From Paenibacillus tarimensis (lineage in GTDB: Bacteria > Bacillota > Bacilli > Paenibacillales > Paenibacillaceae), in contig NZ_JAKGAO010000004.1 of the NCBI RefSeq assembly GCF_021532315.1, forward strand, positions 372,001-436,000: DNA of 64,000 nucleotides. The letters are read 5' to 3'. Shown piece by piece: positions 40,484 to 50,479 of this stretch (positions within the stretch are counted from its first letter, which is position 1; each line of letters starts with the position of its first letter). Below the pieces are notes generated by a model, which was not told the DNA's origin, did not search any database, and was given only the letters and a program-made list of their open reading frames with translations. The translations under genes and the position numbers were made by a program.

Positions 40484-42253
40484 TTGGATGTGTTCAGGCA
40501 GCTGAAACAGTTTTACTGGCCGGAACGTAAGCTCATTATTGCTTCCATTACGGCACTGATGTTCGTGACAGCACTGGGCTTGGTGTACCCTAACATGCTC
40601 CGTATTTTAATTGATGACGTTATTATGAAGGAGCAGTTCGGCTGGGTTCCGGCACTCTCGCTGACGGTTGTAGGCGTGATTGCCTTGAAAGCCTCACTGC
40701 AATTTGTACACGGTTTCTTTGGCGGCAGGCTGGGCAACCGGGTGGCTTACCGACTCCGTAATTCCCTGTATCAGAAGCTGCAGTATTTATCCTTTCAATA
40801 TTACGACACGGCGAAGACAGGAGATTTAATGTCCAGACTGACAGCCGATCTGGAGGCGATCCGGAATTTTGTCGGCTTCGGCTTTGCCCAGCTGCTGAAT
40901 ATGGGACTGATGATTGTTTTTGGCGGGGCGATGATGCTGTATATCAATTGGCAGCTGACTTTAATTGCCTTAGCCACCATTCCGCTGCTGGCATTTACGG
41001 CCGTTCGGTTTGAGCGCCGGATTCATCCGGGATTCCGGGAAATGAGGCAGGCGATGAGCCGGCTGACTACCGCTGTGCAGGAGAATATCACCGGCGTGCG
41101 GACAGTAAAATCATACGCGCGCGAAAAGCATGAGGTGGATAAGTTTTCCCTGCGGAGCGATGAATACCGGGATAATCAGATTCATGTCGCCTTCACATGG
41201 GGCCGCTATTTTCCGATTATGGAGTTCCTTGCAAGCCTGTGTGTTGTTATCCTGCTCGTTGCTGGAGGTACATTGGTAATTCGGGGAGCGCTGTCGCTCG
41301 GCTCTCTCGTCGCCTTCTTCAGTATGATGTGGTACATAGTCGGGCCGATGTGGGGCCTTGGATTTCATATCAATAACTATACGCAGTCTAAGGCGTCCGG
41401 CGAGCGCGTGCTTGAGCTGCTGAACCATCATATACATGTGAAGGATATACCGAATGCTGTCCGGCTTCAGCCTGATGAGGTAAATGGGCATATCAGGTTT
41501 GAGCAGGTGACCTTCAACTATCCCGACAAGGCACCTGCCGTAATGAATCTTACGCTGGATGCGAAGCCGGGAGCGGTAATCGGTTTGCTGGGTGCTACCG
41601 GCTCCGGCAAATCAACGATTATCCAGCTGCTGATGCGTGCTTATAATATCAATCAAGGTACCATTACACTGGACGGACGCGATATTGCCACAATCAGGCT
41701 GGAGGATCTCCGCTCGCAGATCGCGCCTGTATTTCAGGAAACCTTCCTGTTCTCAGCTTCAATCCGGGAGAATATTGCTTATGGAGTCAAGGAAGTAACA
41801 GATGAAGAGATAGAGCGGGCGGCGAAGCTGGCAAAAGCGCATGATTTTATCACGGAACTGCCCCTAGGCTATGACACGATTGTCGGGGAACGGGGGCTTG
41901 GATTGTCCGGTGGTCAGAAGCAGCGGATTGCAATAGCCAGGGCGCTGATTAAGAATCCGCGCATACTTATCCTGGATGACGCCACCAGCGCCGTGGATAT
42001 GGAAACCGAGCATGAGATTCAGGCTGGCTTTAAGGAGGTCATGGCCGGGCGGACAACATTCATCATTGCCCACCGGATCTCGTCACTGCGCCATGCCGAT
42101 GAAATTATCGTGCTTGATAACGGCAAAGTAATTGAGCGCGGCACACATGATGAACTGATCGCCAGAGAAGGACATTATCGCGATACGTATCATATTCAAT
42201 ACGCCGACCGCCCGGATGAACGGCTGGAAGAGGAAAGGAGGGTCGCACATTGA
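40484..42253 (+). CDS. ABC exporter half-transporter A (permease-ATPase fusion)
   Basis: 589 residues: six transmembrane helices (about 1-310), then a nucleotide-binding domain with Walker A GATGSGKST, canonical signature LSGGQKQR and Walker B ILILDDATSAVD. The residue after Walker B is Asp where the catalytic Glu normally sits, marking this as the degenerate half of an asymmetric exporter. Start is the TTG at 40484, 8 bases after GGGAGAG; the frame runs further upstream without a ribosome binding site. It overlaps the next half-transporter by 4 bases. Substrate (drug, lipid or peptide) is unknown. Confidence 0.9.
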   Translation: MDVFRQLKQFYWPERKLIIASITALMFVTALGLVYPNMLRILIDDVIMKEQFGWVPALSLTVVGVIALKASLQFVHGFFGGRLGNRVAYRLRNSLYQKLQYLSFQYYDTAKTGDLMSRLTADLEAIRNFVGFGFAQLLNMGLMIVFGGAMMLYINWQLTLIALATIPLLAFTAVRFERRIHPGFREMRQAMSRLTTAVQENITGVRTVKSYAREKHEVDKFSLRSDEYRDNQIHVAFTWGRYFPIMEFLASLCVVILLVAGGTLVIRGALSLGSLVAFFSMMWYIVGPMWGLGFHINNYTQSKASGERVLELLNHHIHVKDIPNAVRLQPDEVNGHIRFEQVTFNYPDKAPAVMNLTLDAKPGAVIGLLGATGSGKSTIIQLLMRAYNINQGTITLDGRDIATIRLEDLRSQIAPVFQETFLFSASIRENIAYGVKEVTDEEIERAAKLAKAHDFITELPLGYDTIVGERGLGLSGGQKQRIAIARALIKNPRILILDDATSAVDMETEHEIQAGFKEVMAGRTTFIIAHRISSLRHADEIIVLDNGKVIERGTHDELIAREGHYRDTYHIQYADRPDERLEEERRVAH

Positions 42254-44079
42254 GTGAGCAGCAGGGTAACACCGCACGTAAGCGCGAACGGTTCGTTTAC
42301 CAGGATGATGAGCTGATCGAGAAGCCGTTTAACTGGGCTCAGCTGCGGCGTTTGTTCACGTACATGAAACCATATCGCAAACAGCTTCTTCCGATTGTCA
42401 TTGTGATGATGCTGCTCGGCACGCTGACCAGATTGGCTATACCCGCTATTATCATTCTGGCTATTGATAATGTTATATCGCCAACTACAGGTAATCAGGA
42501 TTATGTCAGCTTGTATATGTATGCCGGAATTGCGTTCGCACTATATGTCCTTCAGTGGGCTGCCAACACATACCGCATCCGGTACACCAATGTAATCGGA
42601 CAGCGTATAATTTATGACCTTCGTCATGATCTGTTCTCCCATATTCAAAAGCTTTCGTTCCGCTTCTACGACCAGCGGCCGGCCGGTTCTGTGCTCGTCC
42701 GTATCACGAATGATGTGAACGCACTGCAGGAGCTCTTTACCAATGGCGTGGTTAATCTTATGATGGACTGTGTGCAGCTAGCAGGAATCGTGGTCATTCT
42801 GCTCGCCTGGAACTTTAAGCTGGGCCTTGCGGTTATGATCACGGTGCCGCTGATGTTCCTCGTCTCCACCGCGCTGCGCAAACGGATCCGTTATGGCTGG
42901 CAGGATGTGCGGATTAAGCAGTCGCGGATCAATTCCCATCTGAATGAGAGCATTCAGGGAATTAAGGTAACCCAGTCTTTCGTGCAGGAGAAGAACAATA
43001 TACAGTATTTTGATCACATGAACACGGTAAATCTGAAGGCTTGGAACAAGGCTTCCATGCTGAACCAGATGTTCGGGCCGGTGATCGAAATCACCTCGGC
43101 AATCGGAACGCTGATCCTCTTTTGGTACGGGGCTTCACTTATTCAGGATGGCGCGATTACGGTCGGTGTGCTGGTTGGCTTCGCCAACTATATCGGCAAC
43201 TTCTGGGAGCCGATCAACCGGCTGGGCCAGATGTATTCGCAGCTGTTAATCGCCATGGCTTCCTCGGAGCGTATCTTTGAATTTATGGATGAGCAGCCCA
43301 ATGTCAAAGAATTGGAGAAGCCAAAGACGCTTCCCGGCATCCGCGGTGATGTGACCTTCGATAATATCGTTTTTGAGTATGAGAAGGGGCGTCCGGCGCT
43401 CAAGGGAATCAGCCTGGATGTTAAGGAAGGGCAGTCTATCGCACTAGTCGGCCATACGGGCTCCGGTAAAAGTACGATTATTAACCTGCTGTGCCGGTTC
43501 TACGATCCTGTTGAGGGCCGGGTTCTTATCGACGGCATCGACCTGCGCGATGTTACTATAGACAGCTTGAGATCACAGGTCGGAATCGTGATGCAGGATA
43601 CATTCATCTTCTCTGGCACCATCCGGGACAACATTCGTTACGGGCGGCTCGACGCGTCAGACGAGGAGATTATCCTTGCGGCACAGGCTGTCAATGCCCA
43701 TGAATTTATCATGAGTTTGCCTGACGGTTACGATACCGAGGTACAGGAGAGGGGCAATGTCCTGTCGATGGGCCAGCGGCAGCTGCTGTCCTTCGCCCGG
43801 GCATTGCTCGCCGATCCGCGTGTTCTCATCCTGGATGAAGCGACAGCCAGCATCGATACGGAAACCGAGCTGAAGATTCAGGAAGCGCTGAAGACACTCC
43901 TGTTTGGACGAACCTCGTTCATCATCGCTCACCGGCTGTCTACGATCCGCCATGCGGATAATATTGTTGTGCTGGACCATGGGGCTATTGTTGAGCAGGG
44001 CAGCCATGATGAGCTGATGCGTGCACGGGGTGTTTACCACGGTCTAATTGAAGCCCAATATCGCTTCTTATCGGCTTAA
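42250..44079 (+). CDS. ABC exporter half-transporter B (permease-ATPase fusion)
   Basis: 609 residues: six transmembrane helices (about 35-330) and a nucleotide-binding domain with GHTGSGKST, signature LSMGQRQL (Gly to Met change) and Walker [12 protein letters not shown] with the catalytic Glu. In a heterodimer its Glu would pair with the canonical LSGGQ of the first subunit to make the one active ATP site, as in BmrCD-type exporters. The TTG start overlaps the previous stop, after GAAAGGAGGG. The two genes are therefore made together. Confidence 0.9.
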   Translation: MSEQQGNTARKRERFVYQDDELIEKPFNWAQLRRLFTYMKPYRKQLLPIVIVMMLLGTLTRLAIPAIIILAIDNVISPTTGNQDYVSLYMYAGIAFALYVLQWAANTYRIRYTNVIGQRIIYDLRHDLFSHIQKLSFRFYDQRPAGSVLVRITNDVNALQELFTNGVVNLMMDCVQLAGIVVILLAWNFKLGLAVMITVPLMFLVSTALRKRIRYGWQDVRIKQSRINSHLNESIQGIKVTQSFVQEKNNIQYFDHMNTVNLKAWNKASMLNQMFGPVIEITSAIGTLILFWYGASLIQDGAITVGVLVGFANYIGNFWEPINRLGQMYSQLLIAMASSERIFEFMDEQPNVKELEKPKTLPGIRGDVTFDNIVFEYEKGRPALKGISLDVKEGQSIALVGHTGSGKSTIINLLCRFYDPVEGRVLIDGIDLRDVTIDSLRSQVGIVMQDTFIFSGTIRDNIRYGRLDASDEEIILAAQAVNAHEFIMSLPDGYDTEVQERGNVLSMGQRQLLSFARALLADPRVLILDEATASIDTETELKIQEALKTLLFGRTSFIIAHRLSTIRHADNIVVLDHGAIVEQGSHDELMRARGVYHGLIEAQYRFLSA

Positions 44080-44191
44080 TGGACGCCTTATCTTGATTTT
44101 TATACCGGGAACCTCCACAATGGAAGAAAAACGAAGCGCTTGTCCGGGTACTGCGGGCAGGCGCCCGGCTTCTAGGGAGGTTCTTTGTGTT

Positions 44192-45373
44192 ATGTATGGT
44201 TCCCCGTTAACACCTCAGGCAAGACGTATAATGCTGCTTGGATCAGGAGAGCTCGGCAAGGAAGTTATTATGGAAGCTCAGCGTCTTGGTATTGAAACGA
44301 TAGCAGTAGACCGTTATGCGGGCGCCCCGGCTATGCAGGTTGCACACCGCTGCTACGTGATTGATATGCTGGACGGCGGCGCGCTTCGCAAAATCATCAA
44401 GCAAGAGATGCCCGACCTGATTGTCCCCGAAATTGAAGCGATTGCCACAGATACACTGGTGGAGCTGGAGCAGGAGGGCTTCCGTGTTGTGCCTACTGCG
44501 CGTGCAGCGCAGCTGACAATGGACCGCGAAGGCATCCGACGCTTGGCTGCTGAGACGCTTGGCCTGCCTACTGCTCCCTACAGGTTTGCAGATAGTCTGG
44601 AGGAGCTGCGGGCGGCTGTTGCCGAGCTCGGAACCCCATGCGTCATTAAGCCTATCATGAGCTCATCCGGCAAAGGGCAGAGCGTATGCCGTTCGGAGGC
44701 AGAAGTGGAGGGCTGCTGGAATTATGCCATGGAGGGTGGCCGTGCCAAGAAGCAGAGAGTCATTGTAGAGGGCTTCGTAACCTTTGAATCGGAAATTACG
44801 CTGCTGACTGTTCGTTCCGTGTCAGGCACTTCCTTCTGCGCACCGATCGGCCACATCCAGAAGGACGGCGATTATGTGGAGTCCTGGCAGCCGCATGCGG
44901 TGAGTGAACGGGATAGGGAGCAGGCCGAGGATATTGCCCGCTCGATTACCGAAGCCTTGGGAGGCTATGGTATATATGGGGTTGAGCTGTTTCTGACCAA
45001 GGAAGGCGTACTGTTCAGCGAGGTGTCACCAAGGCCGCATGATACAGGCATGGTTACGATGGTTACCCAGGATTTATCGGAATTTGCCCTGCATGCCAGA
45101 GCCATCCTAGGTCTTCCGATTCCAGCTATACGGCTGCTTACACCGGGAGCATCTGCCACACTGAAGGCTGACCGGGAAGCATCTGTGTACCGGATCGGCG
45201 GACTGGAAGAAGCGCTAGCCTTACCTTATACAAGTGTCCGCTTATTCGGGAAGCCGGAGACGAAGCTAGGCAGGAGGATGGCTGTTGCGTTGAGCTCGGC
45301 TGACGATGTGGAGCAGGCGCGGGAGACGGCACGTCAAGCAGCTTCACTGCTGCATATTGCTTACGATAGTTAA
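44192..45373 (+). CDS. purT: Formate-dependent phosphoribosylglycinamide formyltransferase
   Basis: A 393-residue ATP-grasp enzyme. It makes formyl-GAR from GAR, formate and ATP, a folate-free alternative to PurN. Visible are [48 protein letters not shown], and the metal-site [14 protein letters not shown]. The ATG at 44192 follows GGGAGG by 11 bases. It is not next to other pur genes and is 112 bases from the ABC genes; no purine riboswitch was recognised there. Confidence 0.94.
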   Translation: MYGSPLTPQARRIMLLGSGELGKEVIMEAQRLGIETIAVDRYAGAPAMQVAHRCYVIDMLDGGALRKIIKQEMPDLIVPEIEAIATDTLVELEQEGFRVVPTARAAQLTMDREGIRRLAAETLGLPTAPYRFADSLEELRAAVAELGTPCVIKPIMSSSGKGQSVCRSEAEVEGCWNYAMEGGRAKKQRVIVEGFVTFESEITLLTVRSVSGTSFCAPIGHIQKDGDYVESWQPHAVSERDREQAEDIARSITEALGGYGIYGVELFLTKEGVLFSEVSPRPHDTGMVTMVTQDLSEFALHARAILGLPIPAIRLLTPGASATLKADREASVYRIGGLEEALALPYTSVRLFGKPETKLGRRMAVALSSADDVEQARETARQAASLLHIAYDS

Positions 45374-45383
45374 CGAAGATATC

Positions 45384-45449
45384 GGACCGTAACGAAGCGG
45401 ACGCAAGCAGTTCAAACAGCTGCGTCCTGCGGATGTTAGCGGTCCTTTT
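45384..45449 (+). terminator. Long hairpin terminator after purT
   Basis: GGACCG...TAAC pairs with GTTA...CGGTCC, enclosing a second GGACGCA/TGCGTCC stem, and is followed by TTTT. The T-run is short. Confidence 0.65.
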
Positions 45450-45554
45450 GACATCTGTGATACTGGGTTGGCCATTTGCAAATTTACAGCGGAAGCCTTA
45501 TGGTAGAGGCTATATGAGAATGGTAAACAATTCTTGGGAGGGAGTCTGTCCATC

Positions 45555-46361
45555 ATGTCATCTAGGAAAGTATGGCTTGCAGTGGGGCTGGTTTCACTTG
45601 CCTCGACCGTGCTGCTGCTCGCGGGCTTTGGTTATGCTGTAAGAGATCTTCTGGCACCTGGCGCTTCGGTGTCTTTTCGGACCGAGGCGCCTGAGCCTGC
45701 AGCTTCTCCCGTACCGGCTGAGGGCTACCGAATTGTAGCCTTGGGGGATTCTCTCACCAAAGGAACAGGAGACGCTACCGGAGAAGGCTATGTGAAGCAA
45801 GCTGCAGCGCTGTTGGAGGAAGCATCCGGCAAGCAGGTAGAGATTATTAATAATTTGGCAATTGGAGGCATGCGGGCAGATCAGCTGTCAGAGCGGTTGA
45901 ATGAAGATAAGAGCTTTGCCCGTGCCTTGACGCAGGCTAATCTGATCCTGCTGTCAATTGGAGGCAATGACCTTTTCCAGTTCGCGCGTACGGGCACGGG
46001 TAGTGGTGCCGCTGTCATTGACCTGGAGCTTGCTTCCAAGCGTCTGGAGGAAGGCCTGAGCCGGCTGTCCGAGGTCATTGAACGGATACGCGAGGTCAAT
46101 GCGGATGCCAAGCTTGTATATATCGGCCTCTATAATCCGTTCTATGATATACCCGAGCTGCGAAGCGGCAGTCTGGCCGTCCAGGACTGGAACCGTGAAG
46201 CTTTCCGGATATTACATGAGAAGGGTAATGCAGTCTTGGTGCCGACAAGTGATTTGTTCGAGGAAACCATAGCGTTTCATTTATCTTCTGACCACTTTCA
46301 CCCTAATCATGCGGGTTATGGGAAAATAGCCGAGCGGCTCGTACAGAGCCTGGTTCCATAA
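45555..46361 (+). CDS. Membrane-anchored SGNH/GDSL-type lipase or esterase
   Basis: 268 residues: an N-terminal membrane anchor (about 6-28), linker, then an SGNH hydrolase domain. Catalytic blocks are Ser in VALGDSLTKGTG, Gly in NNLAIGGMRAD, Asn in LLSIGGNDLF, and Asp/His in SDHFHPNHAGYG. It resembles B. subtilis YpmR in type and neighbourhood. It probably deacylates a cell-surface lipid or polysaccharide; the substrate is not predictable. The ATG follows GGGAGGGAG by 10 bases. Confidence 0.87.
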   Translation: MSSRKVWLAVGLVSLASTVLLLAGFGYAVRDLLAPGASVSFRTEAPEPAASPVPAEGYRIVALGDSLTKGTGDATGEGYVKQAAALLEEASGKQVEIINNLAIGGMRADQLSERLNEDKSFARALTQANLILLSIGGNDLFQFARTGTGSGAAVIDLELASKRLEEGLSRLSEVIERIREVNADAKLVYIGLYNPFYDIPELRSGSLAVQDWNREAFRILHEKGNAVLVPTSDLFEETIAFHLSSDHFHPNHAGYGKIAERLVQSLVP

Positions 46362-46407
46362 GGAGAAAGCCTGGTTTTAGTCAAGACAGGTAAGGAGGCA
46401 TGTAAAT

Positions 46408-47391
46408 ATGCGTACGCATAACAGCGCCGATGCAGGGGACAAGCAGGTTGTTCTATCGGTACGCGGAATCAAGAAGAGAATCAAGGGCAAGTGGATCATA
46501 GAGGATGTCAATTTTGAAGTTAGGGAAGGTGAGATATTCGGATTTCTCGGCCCTAACGGAGCAGGCAAGACGACGACCATCCGGATGCTGGTTGACCTGA
46601 TTAAGCCGACTGCGGGCGAAATTATATTGTGCGGGCATAATGTCCAGCGTGAGCCGGAGCAGGCGCTCCGCTATGTAGGCAGCATTGTTGAAAATCCAGA
46701 GGTTTATCCTTACCTGACCGGGTGGGAGAACCTTGAGCACTTTGCCAGGATGATACCGGATGTCGGGCAGGAACGAATCCGAGAGGTTGTTGGCATAGTC
46801 GGAATGGACAAGCGGATCCATGATAAAGTTAAGACCTATTCTCTTGGGATGCGCCAGCGTCTTGGCATAGCTCAGGCATTGCTTGGCCGGCCGAAGCTGC
46901 TCATTCTCGATGAGCCGACAAACGGACTTGACCCGAAGGGGATCAAGGAGCTGCGGGAGTTCGTGAGGATGCTGGCAGACCAAGGCATGAGTTTATTTAT
47001 CAGCAGTCACCTGCTCAGTGAGATTCAGCTTATGTGCGACCGGGTGGCCATCTTGTCACATGGCAAGGTTTTGGCTGTCGGTGATGTGGAAGCGTTGGTT
47101 GGCGGCGCCGAGCCTTATGTGGTATGGCAGCTGGATGATCCGGAGAGAGGAAAAGACTGTCTCGCCGGTGTACCAGGACTGCAATTTGCCGGAGAAGGTA
47201 CTAGACTGCCGGATGAAAGTCAGCTCGCCGCACTCCCTGGAGCAATCGTAACGACATTGCCGGCGGAACAGGTGCCGGCGGCCGTCAGGTTGTTAGTGAA
47301 CGCCGGAATCGGCGTCCTGGCAGTGCAGAAGATGATGCCAACGCTTGAGGAGCTATTCTTGACCATGACGGAGGGCGAAGGAATTGCTTAA
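46408..47391 (+). CDS. ABC-2 transporter ATP-binding protein
   Basis: 327 residues. Walker A GPNGAGKTTT, signature YSLGMRQRLGIAQALL, Walker B LLILDEPTNGLDP and switch His in ISSHLLSEI are intact. A C-terminal extension of about 90 residues is typical of DrrA/BcrA-type subunits. AAGGAGG precedes the ATG. It overlaps its permease gene by 8 bases. There is no dedicated two-component system next to it, so a bacitracin-type role is not supported. Confidence 0.92.
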   Translation: MRTHNSADAGDKQVVLSVRGIKKRIKGKWIIEDVNFEVREGEIFGFLGPNGAGKTTTIRMLVDLIKPTAGEIILCGHNVQREPEQALRYVGSIVENPEVYPYLTGWENLEHFARMIPDVGQERIREVVGIVGMDKRIHDKVKTYSLGMRQRLGIAQALLGRPKLLILDEPTNGLDPKGIKELREFVRMLADQGMSLFISSHLLSEIQLMCDRVAILSHGKVLAVGDVEALVGGAEPYVVWQLDDPERGKDCLAGVPGLQFAGEGTRLPDESQLAALPGAIVTTLPAEQVPAAVRLLVNAGIGVLAVQKMMPTLEELFLTMTEGEGIA

Positions 47392-48364
47392 TCTGCTGCC
47401 GCTTATTCAGAATGAGACACTGAAGGTTTGGAAGAAGAAACGGTTCTATGTTATTGTGCTGATTCTGGTCGTGCTCATCCCTGTCTTTACGTATGCTCAG
47501 ATGAAGATGGCGCAGAGCAGTGAAGACAAGGACTGGCGCAGCAAGCTGCTACAGCAGATTACAGATTATCAGAATGCCCTCTCCAGTGACAGGATTCCAG
47601 AGGAATGGAAAACGCAGCGCCGCGTCATGGTCCAGCAGCTTCAGTATTATCTTGATCATGACGTTAATCCTAACAGTCCGAACGCAGTGACATTCACAAG
47701 GGGCTTCCTGGACAACTCGATAACACTGTTTATTCCCCTTATGGTGCTGGCTGTAGCATCAGATCTTGTATCAGGCGAGCGAACGACAGGAACGATCAAG
47801 ATGCTGCTGACCAGACCTGTCCGCAGGTGGAAGGTGCTCATGAGCAAGGCGATTACCTTGATGCTGTACGTATCCTTAATTGTTGTTACAACCGCAGTAC
47901 TGAGTTACTTGCTATCGGGCATCTTCTTCGGTTACCATGGCTGGAACCAGCCGGTATTTACAGGGTTTCAGCTGCAGGGCTCCGAGGTGGACAGCAGTCA
48001 GGTGCACGCTGTCCCGCAGTGGCTGTATATTCTGATGCAGAGCGGGCTAATTTGGTTCTCAGCTATGACGGTTGCACTGCTGGCTCTAATGGTTTCGGTG
48101 CTGGTTCGCAGCACAGCAGCGAGTATTGTCACCATGATGGCTGCCATCATTGCAGGCACTATACTGGCCAACATGGCTTCCTCATGGCATTCTGCTAAAT
48201 ATTTGTTCGCGGTTAATCTAGAACTCACTAATTATTTGGAGGGAACTCCGCCGCCAATTGAAGGCATGACACTGCCTTTTTCGCTGTTTATTTTGGCAGC
48301 CTGGTCTGCTGTTTCATTAATCGTTTCGTTTGTTGTCTTTACGAAACAGGACATGATGAATTAA
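47384..48364 (+). CDS. ABC-2 transporter permease
   Basis: 326 residues with about six membrane segments. The first is near 22-39. A large extracytoplasmic loop (about 40-110) is followed by five helices (LFIPLMVLAVASDLVS, VSLIVVTTAVLSYLLSGIFF, and others). SGERTTGTIKMLLTRPVRRWKVLMSK is the typical coupling region of this family. The TTG start lies inside the ATPase gene after GGAGGGCGAAGG. Substrate unknown. Confidence 0.88.
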   Translation: MLNLLPLIQNETLKVWKKKRFYVIVLILVVLIPVFTYAQMKMAQSSEDKDWRSKLLQQITDYQNALSSDRIPEEWKTQRRVMVQQLQYYLDHDVNPNSPNAVTFTRGFLDNSITLFIPLMVLAVASDLVSGERTTGTIKMLLTRPVRRWKVLMSKAITLMLYVSLIVVTTAVLSYLLSGIFFGYHGWNQPVFTGFQLQGSEVDSSQVHAVPQWLYILMQSGLIWFSAMTVALLALMVSVLVRSTAASIVTMMAAIIAGTILANMASSWHSAKYLFAVNLELTNYLEGTPPPIEGMTLPFSLFILAAWSAVSLIVSFVVFTKQDMMN

Positions 48365-48381
48365 AATAGGTTTTGTTTGTA

Positions 48382-48395
48382 CGAATACATGTTTG
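48382..48395. promoter_or_regulatory. Probable LexA (SOS) box upstream of parE
   Basis: CGAATACATGTTTG matches the Bacillus-type LexA/DinR consensus CGAACRNRYGTTYG at all fixed positions but one. It lies 98 bases before parE in the 128-base gap, which also holds a GC-rich hairpin-prone stretch (48439-48476). To my recollection parEC belongs to the LexA regulon in B. subtilis. Confidence 0.6.
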
Positions 48396-48492
48396 TTTTT
48401 CAGGAAAGTGATTGAGGGTTCAGTAATGAAGCAATCCGCCTGCCGGCCCGATAAGGCTTGCGGCGGGGCGGTTTCGGATAAGGGGGGCGCGC

Positions 48493-50466
48493 ATGGCCGA
48501 TCAATTGGACATCTTGGGTAAGGATGCGGCAATCGCGGAACGTATTTACGATGTTGATGATATTCAAATATTAGAGGGGCTTACCGCCGTACGCAAACGG
48601 CCGGGTATGTATATCGGCAGCACGACAACATCTGGTCTCCACCACTTGGTCTGGGAGATTGTTGATAATGCGGTCGATGAGCATCTGGCGAAATACTGCT
48701 CAGAAATTTCCGTCGTAATTCATAAAGACGGGGCGGTATCGGTCCGGGATAACGGGCGTGGTATTCCTACCGGTATGCACAAGACAGGCATTCCAACACC
48801 GCAGGTCGTCTTCACCATCCTGCACGCTGGAGGCAAATTTGGCGGCGGAGGTTATAAGAAATCGGGCGGTCTGCATGGTGTTGGCGCTTCGGTTACGAAT
48901 GCGCTGTCCGAATGGCTGGAAGTTGAAATCTTCCGCGACGGCAAAATTCATAAACAGCGCTTCGAATATTGGGTTGAAGAGAATGGTACGGAGCATGTGG
49001 GTGAACCGGTTACGGGTCTTGAAGTGATAGGCAATACACGCCAGACTGGCACGAAGGTTACCTTTAAGCCGGATGCACGTGTTTTTCACGGCAATACTTC
49101 CATAAATTTTGATACCCTCTCTGAACGACTGCAGGAAATCGCATTCTTGAATTCGGGCCTCAAAGTGAGTGTGAAGGACGAGCGTTCGGATAAGGAAGCG
49201 GTCTTCCACTATGATGGTGGGGCAAGCGAATTTGTTCAGTATCTGAATGAGGACAAGGTCGTTCTGCATGATGTTATTCACTTCACGGCGGAGAAGGACG
49301 AGATTGAAGTAGAGGTGGCGCTGCAGTATAACGACGGCTATACGGAAACCATTGCTTCCTTCGTCAACTCCATTCCAACGCGGGGTGGAGGAACGCATGA
49401 GACTGGCTTCAAGACAGCCTATACCCGAGTCATGAATGAGTATGCCCGTAAGAACGGGTTTCTTAAGGAGAAGGACAAGAACCTTGAGGGCAATGATCTG
49501 CGCGAAGGCATGATGGCAGTCATTAATATTAAGATGTCCGAGGTGGAATTCGTCGGTCAGACAAAGGATCAGCTGGGAAGTGCAGTTGCCAGAAGCGCGG
49601 TGGATGCCGTTGTCTCCGATAAAATGCAGGTGTTCCTGGAAGAGAATCCGCAGGTAGCCCAGATGCTGCTTAAGAAAGCGCTGCAGGCCTCCAAGGCACG
49701 CGAGGCGGCTCGTAAAGCCCGTGAGGAAATCCGCTCAGGCAAGAAGCGGAGCGAGAGCTCGAATCTCAACGGTAAGCTGACGCCCGCCCAGTCTAAGGAT
49801 CATTCTCGCAATGAACTCTTCATCGTGGAAGGGGATTCAGCCGGCGGCTCAGCGAAGCAGGGAAGAGATTCCAAGCATCAAGCGATTCTTCCGCTGAAGG
49901 GTAAGCCAATGAACCCGGAGAAATCCAAACTTGCCGATATCTTGAAGAATGATGAATACAAAGCAATAATTTCGGCTATAGGAGCAGGAGTCGGTCCAGA
50001 ATTTGAGACGGAAGAAGCCAATTACAGCAAGATTATTATTATGACAGACGCGGATACGGACGGCGCGCATATACAGGTGCTGCTGCTGACCTTCTTCTAC
50101 CGTTACATGAAGCCGCTGATCGATGCAGGAAGGGTCTATATTGCCCAGCCTCCGCTGTACAAGATAACCCGAAAGTCCGGCAAGCTCGAAACCGTGCGTT
50201 ATGCCTGGACAGACGAGCAGCTGCAGAACTATTTGAAGGAATTCGGTAAAGGATATGAGCTCCAGCGCTACAAGGGGCTTGGTGAGATGAATCCCGAGCA
50301 GCTGTGGGAAACCACAATGGATCCGGACAATCGGACACTGCTTCAGGTACAGATTGAGGATGCTGCGAAGGCTGAACGCCGGGTTTCCACGCTGATGGGA
50401 GACAAGGTCGACCCACGTAAACGGTGGATCATCGAGAATGTCGATTTTACCGAGTTCGAAGAATAG
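48493..50466 (+). CDS. parE: DNA topoisomerase IV subunit B
   Basis: 657 residues: GHKL ATPase (EIVDNAVDEHLAKY, DNGRGIP, GGLHGVGASVTNALS), transducer with IPTRGGGTHETGFKTA, and TOPRIM (VEGDSAGGSAKQGRD, MTDADTDGAHI). The C-terminal LMGDKVDPRKRWIIENV ending matches ParE rather than GyrB. With ParC it decatenates daughter chromosomes. AAGGGGGGCG precedes the ATG, and parC follows after 13 bases. Confidence 0.93.
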   Translation: MADQLDILGKDAAIAERIYDVDDIQILEGLTAVRKRPGMYIGSTTTSGLHHLVWEIVDNAVDEHLAKYCSEISVVIHKDGAVSVRDNGRGIPTGMHKTGIPTPQVVFTILHAGGKFGGGGYKKSGGLHGVGASVTNALSEWLEVEIFRDGKIHKQRFEYWVEENGTEHVGEPVTGLEVIGNTRQTGTKVTFKPDARVFHGNTSINFDTLSERLQEIAFLNSGLKVSVKDERSDKEAVFHYDGGASEFVQYLNEDKVVLHDVIHFTAEKDEIEVEVALQYNDGYTETIASFVNSIPTRGGGTHETGFKTAYTRVMNEYARKNGFLKEKDKNLEGNDLREGMMAVINIKMSEVEFVGQTKDQLGSAVARSAVDAVVSDKMQVFLEENPQVAQMLLKKALQASKAREAARKAREEIRSGKKRSESSNLNGKLTPAQSKDHSRNELFIVEGDSAGGSAKQGRDSKHQAILPLKGKPMNPEKSKLADILKNDEYKAIISAIGAGVGPEFETEEANYSKIIIMTDADTDGAHIQVLLLTFFYRYMKPLIDAGRVYIAQPPLYKITRKSGKLETVRYAWTDEQLQNYLKEFGKGYELQRYKGLGEMNPEQLWETTMDPDNRTLLQVQIEDAAKAERRVSTLMGDKVDPRKRWIIENVDFTEFEE

Positions 50467-50479
50467 GGGAGAAGCTTGA

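Noticed and set aside
48700-49398. 232-residue minus-strand open frame
   Set aside because: Entirely inside parE on the opposite strand; a shadow of the GHKL/transducer codons.
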